Position numbers and translations under genes: made by a program. Under the pieces are notes generated by a model, which was not told the DNA's origin, ran no database searches, and saw only the letters and a list, made by a program, of their open reading frames with translations. A DNA stretch of 61,673 nt from Rufibacter psychrotolerans. Its GTDB lineage: Bacteria > Bacteroidota > Bacteroidia > Cytophagales > Hymenobacteraceae. Shown here piece after piece: positions 17,056 to 24,749 of this stretch; the first letter of the stretch is position 1, and the number at the start of each line of letters is the position of its first letter. The stretch covers positions 1-61,673 of the forward strand of contig NZ_JAFFJV010000017.1 in NCBI RefSeq assembly GCF_016924645.1, given 5' to 3'.

Positions 17056-18048
17056 CTAGCCTACCATGAGGTTACAGCCCCGTACATCGGAGTTGTCAAA
17101 CCGGCCCAGGATCTCAAAGGAGCCATCGGGGTAAAGCTTGCCCAGGTCTTTGGTTTCAAGGAAAGCACAGGAATCCACGTTGGCCAGGTCAATGACGTTC
17201 ACGCCCCCGGCTCCGGCTTCGGCTGAAATGGCAAACGGATCGTTCACGTCCCGCACCAGCACCCGCAGGGTGCGCGAGGGGTGAAAAATACCCTCGCCCT
17301 GGGAGTACGCCTGCGAAAGCAGCTCGGTCATGCCGTACTCAGAATGAACGGCGGCCACTCCAAAGGCCTCTTTCAGGAGGGAATGCAGTTCTTCGCGCAC
17401 CATTTCCCGCCGGCGGCCTTTCATGCCCCCGGTCTCAAAAAGGGTAATGCCGCTGAACTCCCCTGACGCCAGCTCCTCGGCCAGGTCCAGTAAGGCGTAG
17501 GTCACCCCAAACAGGTACACTTTCTGGCTTTTCTGCCGCGCGGCGGCCACGGCACTTCTCAGCTCGGCATGGTTGCGTAGGTAAAAACCCGGCTGGGTCT
17601 GCCCGGTGGCCCGGATAAAGTGGTCTACCATCATGACCAGCGAAGAATCGCCTTGTTCCAGGTAAGAGGGCAAGAGAGCCAGCACCACGCTTCCGGCCAG
17701 GGGGCCGTAGGTTTCTTCAAACAGCTGCTGGGCGTGCACTTTATAAAACCCAGAATCAGCCACCAGGTGCTGGCTCCTTTGCTGCAGGGTGGTGCCGCTG
17801 CTTTTAAAGATCACCTGCGGGGTGAACGGGTGCGACTGCACGGGGTGCGTCTTAAAGAACTCAATGGGCAGGAACGGCACCTGGCTGAGGTGCTTCACCT
17901 GATTGGGGTCTACCTTCAGGTGGGTTAAGTAGGCCTTGTACACCGGGTTACACCGGGCCTGGTACTGGAAAAGCGAAAGCGCCGCGGAATGAAAATCCCG
18001 GGGGCCTTTCTGCAGCAGGTCATTTTTATATTCTTCGGGAAAACCCAT
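17056..18048 (-). CDS. LuxE/PaaK-like acyl-protein synthetase
   Basis: About 330 residues of the LuxE branch of the adenylate-forming superfamily. LuxE activates fatty acids as acyl-AMP for fatty acid reduction; Bacteroidota members sit in unrelated contexts and may activate other acids. Markers are FLPIEFFKTH, the SSGTT loop, FETGGMKGRRREMVREEL, HSEYGMTELLSQAYS (ATP/AMP-binding) and the C-terminal DLGKLYPDGSFEILGRFDNSDVRGCNLMV. I prefer ATG 18048; a TTG start at 18084 would add 12 residues. No luxC, luxD or acyl carrier gene lies nearby, so the acid and acceptor are unknown. It is divergent from a lipoprotein gene. Confidence 0.85.
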   Translation of the reverse strand: MGFPEEYKNDLLQKGPRDFHSAALSLFQYQARCNPVYKAYLTHLKVDPNQVKHLSQVPFLPIEFFKTHPVQSHPFTPQVIFKSSGTTLQQRSQHLVADSGFYKVHAQQLFEETYGPLAGSVVLALLPSYLEQGDSSLVMMVDHFIRATGQTQPGFYLRNHAELRSAVAAARQKSQKVYLFGVTYALLDLAEELASGEFSGITLFETGGMKGRRREMVREELHSLLKEAFGVAAVHSEYGMTELLSQAYSQGEGIFHPSRTLRVLVRDVNDPFAISAEAGAGGVNVIDLANVDSCAFLETKDLGKLYPDGSFEILGRFDNSDVRGCNLMVG

Positions 18049-18126
18049 GGGGGCAGATGCTAAATAATACAACAAAGTAAACAAGTGCGCGTTAGGATTT
18101 GTACCTTAGGTGCACATAAATCTGCT

Positions 18127-18723
18127 ATGAAGAAACGTAGACTCCTATTTGGTTTTGCCTTTGTGCTTGGTTCTCTGGGGCTAACGTCTTGTTACACCTC
18201 TCCTGACTTTCCCCTGGAGCCCAGTATTGAGTACAGAGGCTACACCCACAACTCGGCCGTGGTGGGGCTGAACGTGGTAGACACCATCCAGCACGTGATC
18301 AGGTTCAGGGACGGCGATGGCAACATTGGCCTTTCTGACGCCGACAATCCGGAGCTGCGCGATTTCTTCTCTGATTTCTACGTAAAGATTGACGGTTCAT
18401 TCCGGCAAGTCTACATCCAGACGCAGATAAGGGAGGGCGACCCGCCGGTTACGCGGGTCATCTATGATCTAATCAAGTACTACAACCGCCTGCCCGAGAT
18501 TTACTCCAGTGACCGCGTAGAGCCGCTGGAAGGCGACATTAAAGTAGGCGGGTTTGAGATCAGGAGGAATCAGCAGGTCTACTACAAGGTCAACGACCTG
18601 TATATTGGCAAACGCCTGGCGCAGGGAGACACCGTCAAATATGACTTTTACATCCTGGACCGCGACAACAACCGCAGCAATAAAGTAGAGTCGCCGGAGA
18701 TTATCCTGAAATTTGACAAATAG
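18127..18723 (+). CDS. Uncharacterised lipoprotein
   Basis: A 198-residue exported lipoprotein of unknown function. It starts with MKKRRLLFGFAFVLGSLGLTSC, with a lipobox ending at Cys22 and no membrane-retention Asp after it, so it is probably sorted to the outer membrane. The rest is soluble, charged and beta-rich, with the stretch HVIRFRDGDGNIGLSDADN reminiscent of a small extracellular beta domain. The ATG at 18127 is chosen because the signal peptide begins there. It is a single gene closed by a strong terminator, divergent from the LuxE-like gene. I do not recognise a named family beyond this. Confidence 0.8.
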   Translation: MKKRRLLFGFAFVLGSLGLTSCYTSPDFPLEPSIEYRGYTHNSAVVGLNVVDTIQHVIRFRDGDGNIGLSDADNPELRDFFSDFYVKIDGSFRQVYIQTQIREGDPPVTRVIYDLIKYYNRLPEIYSSDRVEPLEGDIKVGGFEIRRNQQVYYKVNDLYIGKRLAQGDTVKYDFYILDRDNNRSNKVESPEIILKFDK

Positions 18724-18731
18724 CACTTATT

Positions 18732-18777
18732 TATAAAAGAAGAAGCCCGCAGGAAACTGCGGGCTTCTTCTTTTATA
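18732..18777. terminator. Bidirectional terminator
   Basis: A perfect 21-bp stem (AGAAGAAGCCCGCAG within it) around the loop gaaa, flanked by A and T runs, between the convergent lipoprotein and E1 genes. Confidence 0.92.
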
Positions 18778-18789
18778 GGCGTATTCCTT

Positions 18790-21201
18790 TTAGAACAAGG
18801 AAGGATACGCCTGCGGATCTGTTTCGTGCAGGATGGCGTAAACGGTCTCAAAAACGTCATCGGCACTTGGCTTGGAGAAATAGTCGCCGTCTGTGGAGTA
18901 CGATGGGCGGTGGTCCTGGGCCGAGAGCGTGGCGGGCTTGGAATCTAACCAGCGCCAGGCTTCCTGCTCGTCAATCACCTTTTGCATCATGAAACCGGTG
19001 GCGCCGCCAGACACGTCTTCATCGGTGAACAGCACCCGGTTGGTTTTCCGGATGGAGTCGGTGATCTGGTGCTCCAGGTCAAACGGAAGCAGGGTTTGCA
19101 CGTCTATCACTTCGGCAGAGATGCCCACCAACTGCAGCTGTTCGGCGGCTTCCAGCACCACGCGGCACATTGAACCGTAGGTCACAATGGTGATGTCGGT
19201 GCCGGGGCGCAGGATCTCGGGCATGCCCAGGGGCACGGTAAATTCACCTATGTTGGCCGGAATGCGTTCTTTGAGGCGGTACCCGTTCAGGCACTCCACC
19301 ACCAGGGCCGGATCATCTGATTTCAGCAGCAGGTTGTAGAAACCGGCCGCCTGGGTCATATTACGGGGCACCAACACGTGCATGCCGCGCAGGCTGTTCA
19401 GGATCATGCCCATGGGCGAGCCTGAGTGCCAGACGCCCTCCAGGCGGTGGCCCCGGGTCCGGACAATCAGGGGGGCCTTCTGGCCGCCTTTGGTGCGGTA
19501 CTGCAGGCTGGCTACGTCATCGCTCAGGATCTGGATGGCGTACAGCAGGTAGTCCAGGTACTGGATCTCGGCGATGGGCCGGAGTCCTCTGAGGGCGGCG
19601 CCAATGCCCTGTCCCACAATGGTACACTCCCTGATACCGGTGTCGGTGACGCGCAGTTCGCCGTATTTCTCCTGCAGGCCAGCAAAAGCCTGGTTTACGT
19701 CGCCAATCTTGCCCACGTCTTCGCCAATGGCAAACAGGCGGGGCTCACGGGCCAGAGCGGCATCAAAGCAGGCCTGCAGCACCTCGCGGCCATCTACCAT
19801 GGGGCTGTCCTCGCGGTACTCGGCTTTCACTTCCTCCACCAGCAGCGGCGATTCGTCTGACTGGCTGTAGAGGTACGAGTTGTACCGCTCGGCATTCTCG
19901 CCCTGCACCGTCTCCAGCCATTTCACCAGTTCGCGCTTGGCCTGGCTCTTTTCCTGACGGGCGAAGCGCAGGGCCTTGCGGGCCGCTTTCATTGCATCGG
20001 AGCGCAGGGGGTTGATGGTTTTCTGCAGTTCCTCCCTGATGCTGGCCACCTCAGAAGCGTTCTGCTGCATGGTGGATGCCAGGTTCTCCAACAGGATAAG
20101 GCATTGGTTATGATCTACTTGAATAGCCTCATTGAAAGCGCTCCAGGCACTGGCCCGGGCCACGCGTACGGCTTCTTTCGCCTCGGCCTCAATCTGGTTC
20201 AGCTCGGCATGGTCGGCGTAGCCGCTGGCAATGAGCCAGTGGCGCATCTGCTTGATGCAGTCAAATTCCTCTTCCCAGGCGAGGCGCTCCTTGGATTTGT
20301 AGCGCTCATGCGAGCCTGAGGTGGAGTGGCCCTGGGGCTGCGTTACTTCTTCTACGTGGATCAGCACCGGCACGTGTTGCTCGCGGCAGACCTGGGTGGC
20401 TTGCTGGTACACTTCGCACAGGCCGGCATAGTCCCAGCCTTTTACCTTGAAGATCTCGTAGCCCTGCTCGCCGGGGGCTTCGCGCTGGAAACCGGCCAAA
20501 ATTTCAGAGATGCTGCCTTTGGTGGTCTGGTACTGGGCCGGCACTGAAATACCGTACCCATCGTCCCACACTGACACCAGCATGGGCACCTGCAATACGC
20601 CACCGGCATTGATGGCCTCAAAGAACACGCCCTCAGAGGTAGAGGCGTTGCCAATGGTACCGAAGGCGATTTCGTTGCCGTTGATAGAAAAATCGGTGAA
20701 AGGGTGCAGCTCAGGGTTTTCGCGGTATAATTTGGAAGCATAGGCCAAACCAACCAGACGCGGCATCTGGGCCCCGGTGGGCGAAATATCGGCGGTTGAA
20801 TTTTTAGCGGTGGTTTGGGGCTTCCACTTGCCTTCCTCGTCCAGCAGGCGGGTTCCAAAATGCCCCGTCATGCTGCGGCCGGCGGTGGAGGGCTCCTGCT
20901 CCACGTCGGTGTGTGCGTACAATTGCGCGAAGAACTGCTGTACGGTAAGCTCCCCAATGGCAAACATAAACGTTTGGTCACGGTAGTAGCCGGAGCGGAA
21001 GTCGCCGGGGCGGAAGAACTTGGCCATGGCCAGCTGGGCCACTTCTTTGCCGTCTCCGAAAATCCCGAACTTTGCTTTACCCATGAACACTTCCTTCCTG
21101 CCAGTTAAACTGGCTTGCCGACTCTCGCAGGCGATGCGGTAGTCCTGCAACATCTCTTCTCTGGTTAGGGAAAGCTGGTTGATCCGTTCAACGGTTTGCA
21201 T
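18790..21201 (-). CDS. 2-oxoacid dehydrogenase E1, fused alpha and beta subunits
   Basis: An 803-residue fusion of thiamine-pyrophosphate-dependent E1 alpha (residues 1 to about 420) and beta (about 470-803) subunits. It would decarboxylate a branched-chain 2-oxoacid or pyruvate for the E2/E3 complex. The alpha half shows RDQTFMFAIGELTVQQFFAQLY, GHFGTR, TADISPTGAQMPRLVGLAYASK and QPQGHSTSGSHERYK. The TPP/Mg motif reads GTIGNASTSEG, with GNA where GDG is usual. The beta half shows AIGEDVGKIGDVNQAFAGL, GIGAALRGLRPIAEIQYLDY, HSGSPMG and LLPFDLEHQITDSIRKTNRVLFTDEDVSGG. No E2 or E3 gene is adjacent. The substrate is not decidable here. Confidence 0.93.
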   Translation of the reverse strand: MQTVERINQLSLTREEMLQDYRIACESRQASLTGRKEVFMGKAKFGIFGDGKEVAQLAMAKFFRPGDFRSGYYRDQTFMFAIGELTVQQFFAQLYAHTDVEQEPSTAGRSMTGHFGTRLLDEEGKWKPQTTAKNSTADISPTGAQMPRLVGLAYASKLYRENPELHPFTDFSINGNEIAFGTIGNASTSEGVFFEAINAGGVLQVPMLVSVWDDGYGISVPAQYQTTKGSISEILAGFQREAPGEQGYEIFKVKGWDYAGLCEVYQQATQVCREQHVPVLIHVEEVTQPQGHSTSGSHERYKSKERLAWEEEFDCIKQMRHWLIASGYADHAELNQIEAEAKEAVRVARASAWSAFNEAIQVDHNQCLILLENLASTMQQNASEVASIREELQKTINPLRSDAMKAARKALRFARQEKSQAKRELVKWLETVQGENAERYNSYLYSQSDESPLLVEEVKAEYREDSPMVDGREVLQACFDAALAREPRLFAIGEDVGKIGDVNQAFAGLQEKYGELRVTDTGIRECTIVGQGIGAALRGLRPIAEIQYLDYLLYAIQILSDDVASLQYRTKGGQKAPLIVRTRGHRLEGVWHSGSPMGMILNSLRGMHVLVPRNMTQAAGFYNLLLKSDDPALVVECLNGYRLKERIPANIGEFTVPLGMPEILRPGTDITIVTYGSMCRVVLEAAEQLQLVGISAEVIDVQTLLPFDLEHQITDSIRKTNRVLFTDEDVSGGATGFMMQKVIDEQEAWRWLDSKPATLSAQDHRPSYSTDGDYFSKPSADDVFETVYAILHETDPQAYPSLF

Positions 21202-21238
21202 GCGGTAGGTTATAAGGTCCGAAAAGGATTTTTAAAGC

Positions 21239-21270
21239 CAAAGCTAATCAACTTTTGCCCTTTTTTCAAA
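21239..21270 (-). promoter_or_regulatory. Promoter of the fused E1 gene
   Basis: On the minus strand TTTG (21270-21267) is followed after 20 bp by TAGCTTTG (21246-21239), fitting the Bacteroidota -33/-7 pattern. The leader would be about 30 nt. Confidence 0.6.
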
Positions 21271-21306
21271 TTACCGGCCAGCCCCGTAAGGCAAATAGCA
21301 CATAAT

Positions 21307-21340
21307 TTGTAGCGTTCAGAACTAATTTTTCCTATTTTTG
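21307..21340 (+). promoter_or_regulatory. Promoter of the DUF1573 gene
   Basis: TATTTTTG at 21333-21340 is preceded by TTG at 21307-21309. The ATG used is 21386, giving a leader near 40 nt. Confidence 0.5.
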
Positions 21341-21385
21341 TTTTGCCACTAGTTGGTCTTTCACAAGAAGCAAATCTTTAAAAAC

Positions 21386-22171
21386 ATGAAAAAAATTTAT
21401 CTTTTCCTTACGCTGGCACTGGCAGTGCTCACCCAGGGGATGGTTTCAGCACAAGGTGTGCTAACCTTTGAAAAAGACCTACATGATTTCGGCAACGTGA
21501 CCGAAGGCGTGCAAGCCACCTATGAATTCAAGTTCAAGAACACGGGCAACCAGCCGGTGATTATCTCGCACGTGCAGGCTTCCTGCGGCTGTACTACCCC
21601 AGAGTGGCCCAAAGAGGCTATTTTGCCCGGCAAAACCGGCGTGGTGAAAGCAGGGTACAACAGCGCCGGCCGCCCGGGAGCGTTCAACAAGAACTTAACC
21701 GTTACCTCTAACGGCAACCCAGAGCAGATTTCTCTGTTCATCAAAGGCACTGTGGTTCCTAAGGCTTCTGCCCCGGCTCCGCGCTCAGCAGAGGAAGTGG
21801 CCAAATCACCAAAGGCTGACTTCACCAGCACCACCTTTGATTTTGGCAAACTGGAGAAAGGCCAAAAAGCCACCGCCAAATTTACCCTTAAAAACACCGG
21901 CAAATCTGACCTGAACGTTACCGGCGTACAGACTGCCTGCAACTGCGTGTCTTACAAAATGAGCCCTTCAGTGGTAAAAGCAGGACAATCTGCAAAATTG
22001 GAACTTATCTATAACCCGCAGGTGTTACAGGATAGAATTGAGACAGTAACATTGGTCTCCAATGACATCACTGGTTCTCCTGCCACGCTTACCCTAAAAG
22101 CAAAAGTGGTAGAAAGTTTAGCAAAACAAAGTTCGTTGAAGGTTAACAAGGCATCAGTGCCTTTCAAATAG
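21386..22171 (+). CDS. Exported protein with two DUF1573 domains
   Basis: A 261-residue secreted protein. Residues 1-22 form a signal peptide ending VSAQ. Two DUF1573 (Ig/MSP-like) domains follow at about 24-120 and 150-250, each with a HDFG or FDFGK start, a KNTG strand and a double-Cys motif (SCGCTTPEW in the first, ACNCVSYKM in the second). A linker PKASAPAPRSAEE joins them. DUF1573 proteins are abundant in Bacteroidota and are thought to be periplasmic or surface beta-sandwich proteins; their role is unknown. The start is placed at the ATG that opens the signal peptide. The gene stands alone with its own promoter and terminator. Confidence 0.9.
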   Translation: MKKIYLFLTLALAVLTQGMVSAQGVLTFEKDLHDFGNVTEGVQATYEFKFKNTGNQPVIISHVQASCGCTTPEWPKEAILPGKTGVVKAGYNSAGRPGAFNKNLTVTSNGNPEQISLFIKGTVVPKASAPAPRSAEEVAKSPKADFTSTTFDFGKLEKGQKATAKFTLKNTGKSDLNVTGVQTACNCVSYKMSPSVVKAGQSAKLELIYNPQVLQDRIETVTLVSNDITGSPATLTLKAKVVESLAKQSSLKVNKASVPFK

Positions 22172-22199
22172 TTTTTTCATAGTTTTATTTTGTACTAAT

Positions 22200-22227
22200 G
22201 GCAGTAACTCAGTTGCTGCCTTTTTTT
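22200..22227 (+). terminator. Terminator after the DUF1573 gene
   Basis: GGCAGTAAC pairs with GTTGCTGCC (one mismatch), followed by seven T. Confidence 0.85.
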
Positions 22228-22261
22228 ATTTATGGCCTTTTGTACTTGGGACCTTGCTCCT

Positions 22262-22296
22262 GTTTTCCGTCTGTTTTAACAAAAACACCTCAAAAT
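22262..22296. repeat. Family A palindrome, weak copy
   Basis: GTTTTCCGTCTGTTTTAACAAAAACACCTCAAAAT keeps the T-rich and A-rich inner arms and the flanking GTTTT/CAAAAT, but little of the G/C block. Confidence 0.35.
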
Positions 22297-22338
22297 CGGC
22301 GCGAGCCAAACAAACGTTAATTTAATTCACCTAAAGGG

Positions 22339-22371
22339 TTGCAAAATTGATAGAGGGTTGGTGTATATTTG
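22339..22371 (+). promoter_or_regulatory. Promoter of the alanine dehydrogenase gene
   Basis: TATATTTG at 22364-22371 with TTG at 22339-22341, spaced 22 bp. The ATG at 22407 follows after about 36 nt. Confidence 0.65.
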
Positions 22372-22406
22372 CGCACTTTTTCACCACCATCTTAAAAAAT
22401 CATACA

Positions 22407-23522
22407 ATGATTATTGGTCTTCCCAAGGAGATAAAAAACAACGAAAACCGCGTAGCCCTCACCCCAGGTGGCGTGGCGGAGTTTGTAAAAAACGGTCATA
22501 CCGTGTATGTTCAGGCTACTGCCGGGGTGGGCAGTGGTTTCTCAGATGAGGAGTACACAGCGGCTGGGGCTACCATTCTTCCCTCCATTGAGGAAGTGTA
22601 CGGCATCGCCGAGATGATCGTGAAAGTGAAAGAGCCTATTGAGCAGGAATATAACCTTATCAAGGAAGGCCAGTTGTTGTTCACGTACTTCCACTTTGCT
22701 TCTTATGAGCCGCTTACCCGCGCCATGATTGAGCGCAAAGCCACCTGTCTGGCTTATGAGACCGTTGAACTGAAAGACCGCTCCCTGCCTTTGCTGATTC
22801 CTATGAGCGAGGTGGCCGGCCGTATGGCTCCGCAGGAAGGTGCCAAGTACCTGGAGAAACCGCTGAAAGGCCGCGGAATTCTGTTGGGCGGCGTGCCCGG
22901 CGTGAAACCAGCCAACGTATTGATCCTGGGCGGCGGTATTGTAGGAACCCAGGCGGCGAAAATCGCGGCCGGTTTCGGAGCCAATGTCACCATCATGGAC
23001 ATCAGCCTGAAGCGACTGCGCGAACTGGATGACATCATGCCGGCCAACGTAACCACCATGATGTCTAACCACTACAACATCAAAGCGGCCATCAAAGACG
23101 CTGACCTGATCATTGGTGCAGTGTTGATCCCCGGCGCGAAAGCTCCGCACCTGATCACCCGCGACATGCTGAAAGACATGCGTCCGGGCACCGTACTGGT
23201 AGACGTAGCCGTTGACCAGGGCGGATGTATTGAAACCTGCAAGCCAACCACCCACGAGAACCCCACCTTTATCATTGACGACGTAGTACACTACTGCGTG
23301 GCCAACATGCCAGGCGCGGTTCCCTATACCTCTACCCTGGCGCTCACCAACGCTACCCTGCCCTACGCCTTGTTGCTGGCCAACAAAGGCTGGAAGCAAG
23401 CCTGTATTGAGCGCGACGAGCTGAAACTGGGCTTGAACGTGGTAGACGGCAAAGTGGTGTACCCCGGCGTAGCCGAAGCCTTCAACCTTGAACTGACCCC
23501 AGTAGCTGACGTATTAGCTTAA
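22407..23522 (+). CDS. ald: Alanine dehydrogenase
   Basis: A 371-residue cytosolic enzyme that oxidatively deaminates L-alanine to pyruvate and ammonia with NAD+ (reversible). The N-terminus MIIGLPKEIKNNENRVALTPGGV, the active-site region around LLFTYFHFASYEPLT, the conserved IPMSEVAGRMAPQEGAKYLEKP, the Rossmann GGGIVGTQAAKIAAGFGANV, and LVDVAVDQGGCIETCKPTTH with the closing VPYTSTLALTNATLPY are all as in Ald. Length is exactly that of the family. ATG 22407 is preferred because the family starts there and because the promoter lies inside the longer open frame. It is a single-gene unit with a strong terminator. Confidence 0.97.
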   Translation: MIIGLPKEIKNNENRVALTPGGVAEFVKNGHTVYVQATAGVGSGFSDEEYTAAGATILPSIEEVYGIAEMIVKVKEPIEQEYNLIKEGQLLFTYFHFASYEPLTRAMIERKATCLAYETVELKDRSLPLLIPMSEVAGRMAPQEGAKYLEKPLKGRGILLGGVPGVKPANVLILGGGIVGTQAAKIAAGFGANVTIMDISLKRLRELDDIMPANVTTMMSNHYNIKAAIKDADLIIGAVLIPGAKAPHLITRDMLKDMRPGTVLVDVAVDQGGCIETCKPTTHENPTFIIDDVVHYCVANMPGAVPYTSTLALTNATLPYALLLANKGWKQACIERDELKLGLNVVDGKVVYPGVAEAFNLELTPVADVLA

Positions 23523-23540
23523 CCCTTATTACTTTTCTTC

Positions 23541-23577
23541 AAAAAGCCCTCTCCTATATTCAGGAGAGGGCTTTTTG
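23541..23577 (+). terminator. Terminator after ald
   Basis: AAAAAGCCCTCTCCT pairs perfectly with AGGAGAGGGCTTTTT around a 6-nt loop. It could act in both directions. Confidence 0.95.
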
Positions 23578-23639
23578 TTTTTACACCTGCTCGTTGCAAG
23601 TACCTGCAGTTCCGGCGCCGCTCCGGTGCCATTGTTGGT

Positions 23640-23786
23640 GTTGTTGGTGTTATCACCAACAACCTTTTATTGGTCCATCCCCAAAAAGCGCCATGAAACG
23701 GACTACAAGAAACACTTTACTGGCTCCTACTTACGACCGCCCCCAAACTGAACCGATAAGAAGTTGTTGGTGATAACACCAACAAC
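23640..23786. repeat. Family B composite element 1 (inverted palindrome pair)
   Basis: It starts with a palindrome of arms GTTGTTGGTG/CACCAACAAC and loop ttat (23640-23663) and ends with the same arms and loop ataa (23763-23786), so the two ends are reverse complements of each other over 24 bp. Inside is AAAAAGCGCCATGAAACGG followed by ACT. No gene inside. Upstream are further GTTGGTG units. Confidence 0.85.
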
Positions 23787-23997
23787 GGCGAAACAACTTA
23801 CGGAGAAACAGCTTACGGCCAAACGGCTTAACGGCAAAAAGCGGTTTAAAAAGGTAGAAATTAGCAGAGCAAAGGAAGCAAACGTGCATTTTGGAGTACC
23901 AGATGCCATCTTGACAATAGGTGTCTCAGTTGTGATGAGTACCGTTGATGGTATCGGTGACGTTGTTGTTATCGGTGCCATTGTTGGTATCGGTGCC
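23787..23997. other. Low-complexity spacer between family B elements
   Basis: It begins with tandem-like GGCGAAACAAC-type units (GAAACAAC, GAAACAGC, AAACGGC) and ends with degenerate GTTGTTGGTATCGGTGCC-type units that run into element 2. Open frames here are by-products of the repeats and show no protein pattern. Confidence 0.55.
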
Positions 23998-24095
23998 GTT
24001 GTTGGTGTTATCACCAACAACCGTTTAATGCCTCCTTCACCAAAAGCGCCATGAAACGGACTCGTCTGGAAGTTGTTGGTGATAACACCAACAAC
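23998..24095. repeat. Family B composite element 2 (inverted palindrome pair)
   Basis: The same build as element 1: palindrome with loop ttat (23998-24021), core AAAAGCGCCATGAAACGG plus ACT, then palindrome with loop ataa (24072-24095). It is 98 bp against 147 bp for element 1; the difference lies between the core and the right palindrome. Half-repeats AACACCAAC continue to about 24145. Confidence 0.85.
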
Positions 24096-24196
24096 GGTGT
24101 AAACACCAACATCGGCGAAACAACGGCAAACACCAACCTCGGTGATAAAAAGCGCAGGACCAGGTTAGCCCAAAGCCTTGGTGACAGAGAATGTTG

Positions 24197-24673
24197 CTAG
24201 TTGCCAGCTTGCTCCATTTTCTGGCTGATTTCCTGAAAAGAAGGCAAAACTGAAATAGGCGTAATTTTATTGGTTATGGCCTCTACCTGCCAGCAGTAAT
24301 GCTCCCGGCCGTTGCTCACCATCAGGTAAGGAGCGGCAATGGTTTGGTTGTACACGGCTACCTGGCTAACGGTAGCCTGCGTGATGGGCACGTGCGGGGC
24401 TTTGCACTCCACCAACAGCAGGGGCTTGCCGGCGGAGGAGTACACCCGCAGGTCAGTGCGTTTCTGCAGGGTGTTGTACTTGGTGCCGCGCTCCACGCTC
24501 ATGAGCGCCAGCGGGTACTGCAAGTGGGCGTGTAGTAGATGGATGATGTGCTGCCGCACCCATTCCTCCGGGGTGAGGACCACATATTTGCGGCGCACCT
24601 GGTCCAGGATAAAGGTTTTCCCTTCAGAATCCTTAAGTTTGTAAGAATATGCGGGCAAGGCAAGCGGTTCCAT
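24197..24673 (-). CDS. HsdR N-terminal-like PD-(D/E)XK domain protein
   Basis: A 158-residue protein matching the isolated N-terminal domain of type I restriction HsdR subunits. The domain starts near VLTPEEWVRQHIIHLL. The nuclease-like triad is visible as Asp74 (KRTDLRVY) and Glu89-x-Lys91 (LLLVECKAP), followed by QATVSQVAVYNQTI and APYLMVSNGREHYCW. No helicase, specificity or methylase genes are near, so this is not a restriction system. Such stand-alone proteins are widespread in Bacteroidota and may be DNA-end or branched-DNA nucleases, but the role is unknown. It is divergent from amn across a 76-bp gap holding a palindrome. Confidence 0.85.
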   Translation of the reverse strand: MEPLALPAYSYKLKDSEGKTFILDQVRRKYVVLTPEEWVRQHIIHLLHAHLQYPLALMSVERGTKYNTLQKRTDLRVYSSAGKPLLLVECKAPHVPITQATVSQVAVYNQTIAAPYLMVSNGREHYCWQVEAITNKITPISVLPSFQEISQKMEQAGN

Positions 24674-24708
24674 GCCCCAAAAGTACTAACTTAAAAAGCA
24701 GAGCAGCC

Positions 24709-24744
24709 GTTTTATAGGCTTATTTCTGAAAATAGACTAAAAAC
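24709..24744. repeat. Family A palindrome
   Basis: GTTTTATAGGCTTATTT, loop ctg, AAAATAGACTAAAAAC. It ends 5 nt before the amn start codon, so the transcript leader would be this hairpin if transcription starts upstream. Confidence 0.6.
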
Positions 24745-24749
24745 AGACT

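Noticed and set aside
23640..24145. CRISPR array from the repeated GTTGTTGGTG units
   Set aside because: Spacing is irregular, repeats alternate in orientation, spacers share sequence, and no cas genes are present.
24197..24673. Type I restriction-modification system
   Set aside because: Only an HsdR N-terminal-like domain is present; no helicase, HsdM or HsdS genes lie near it.
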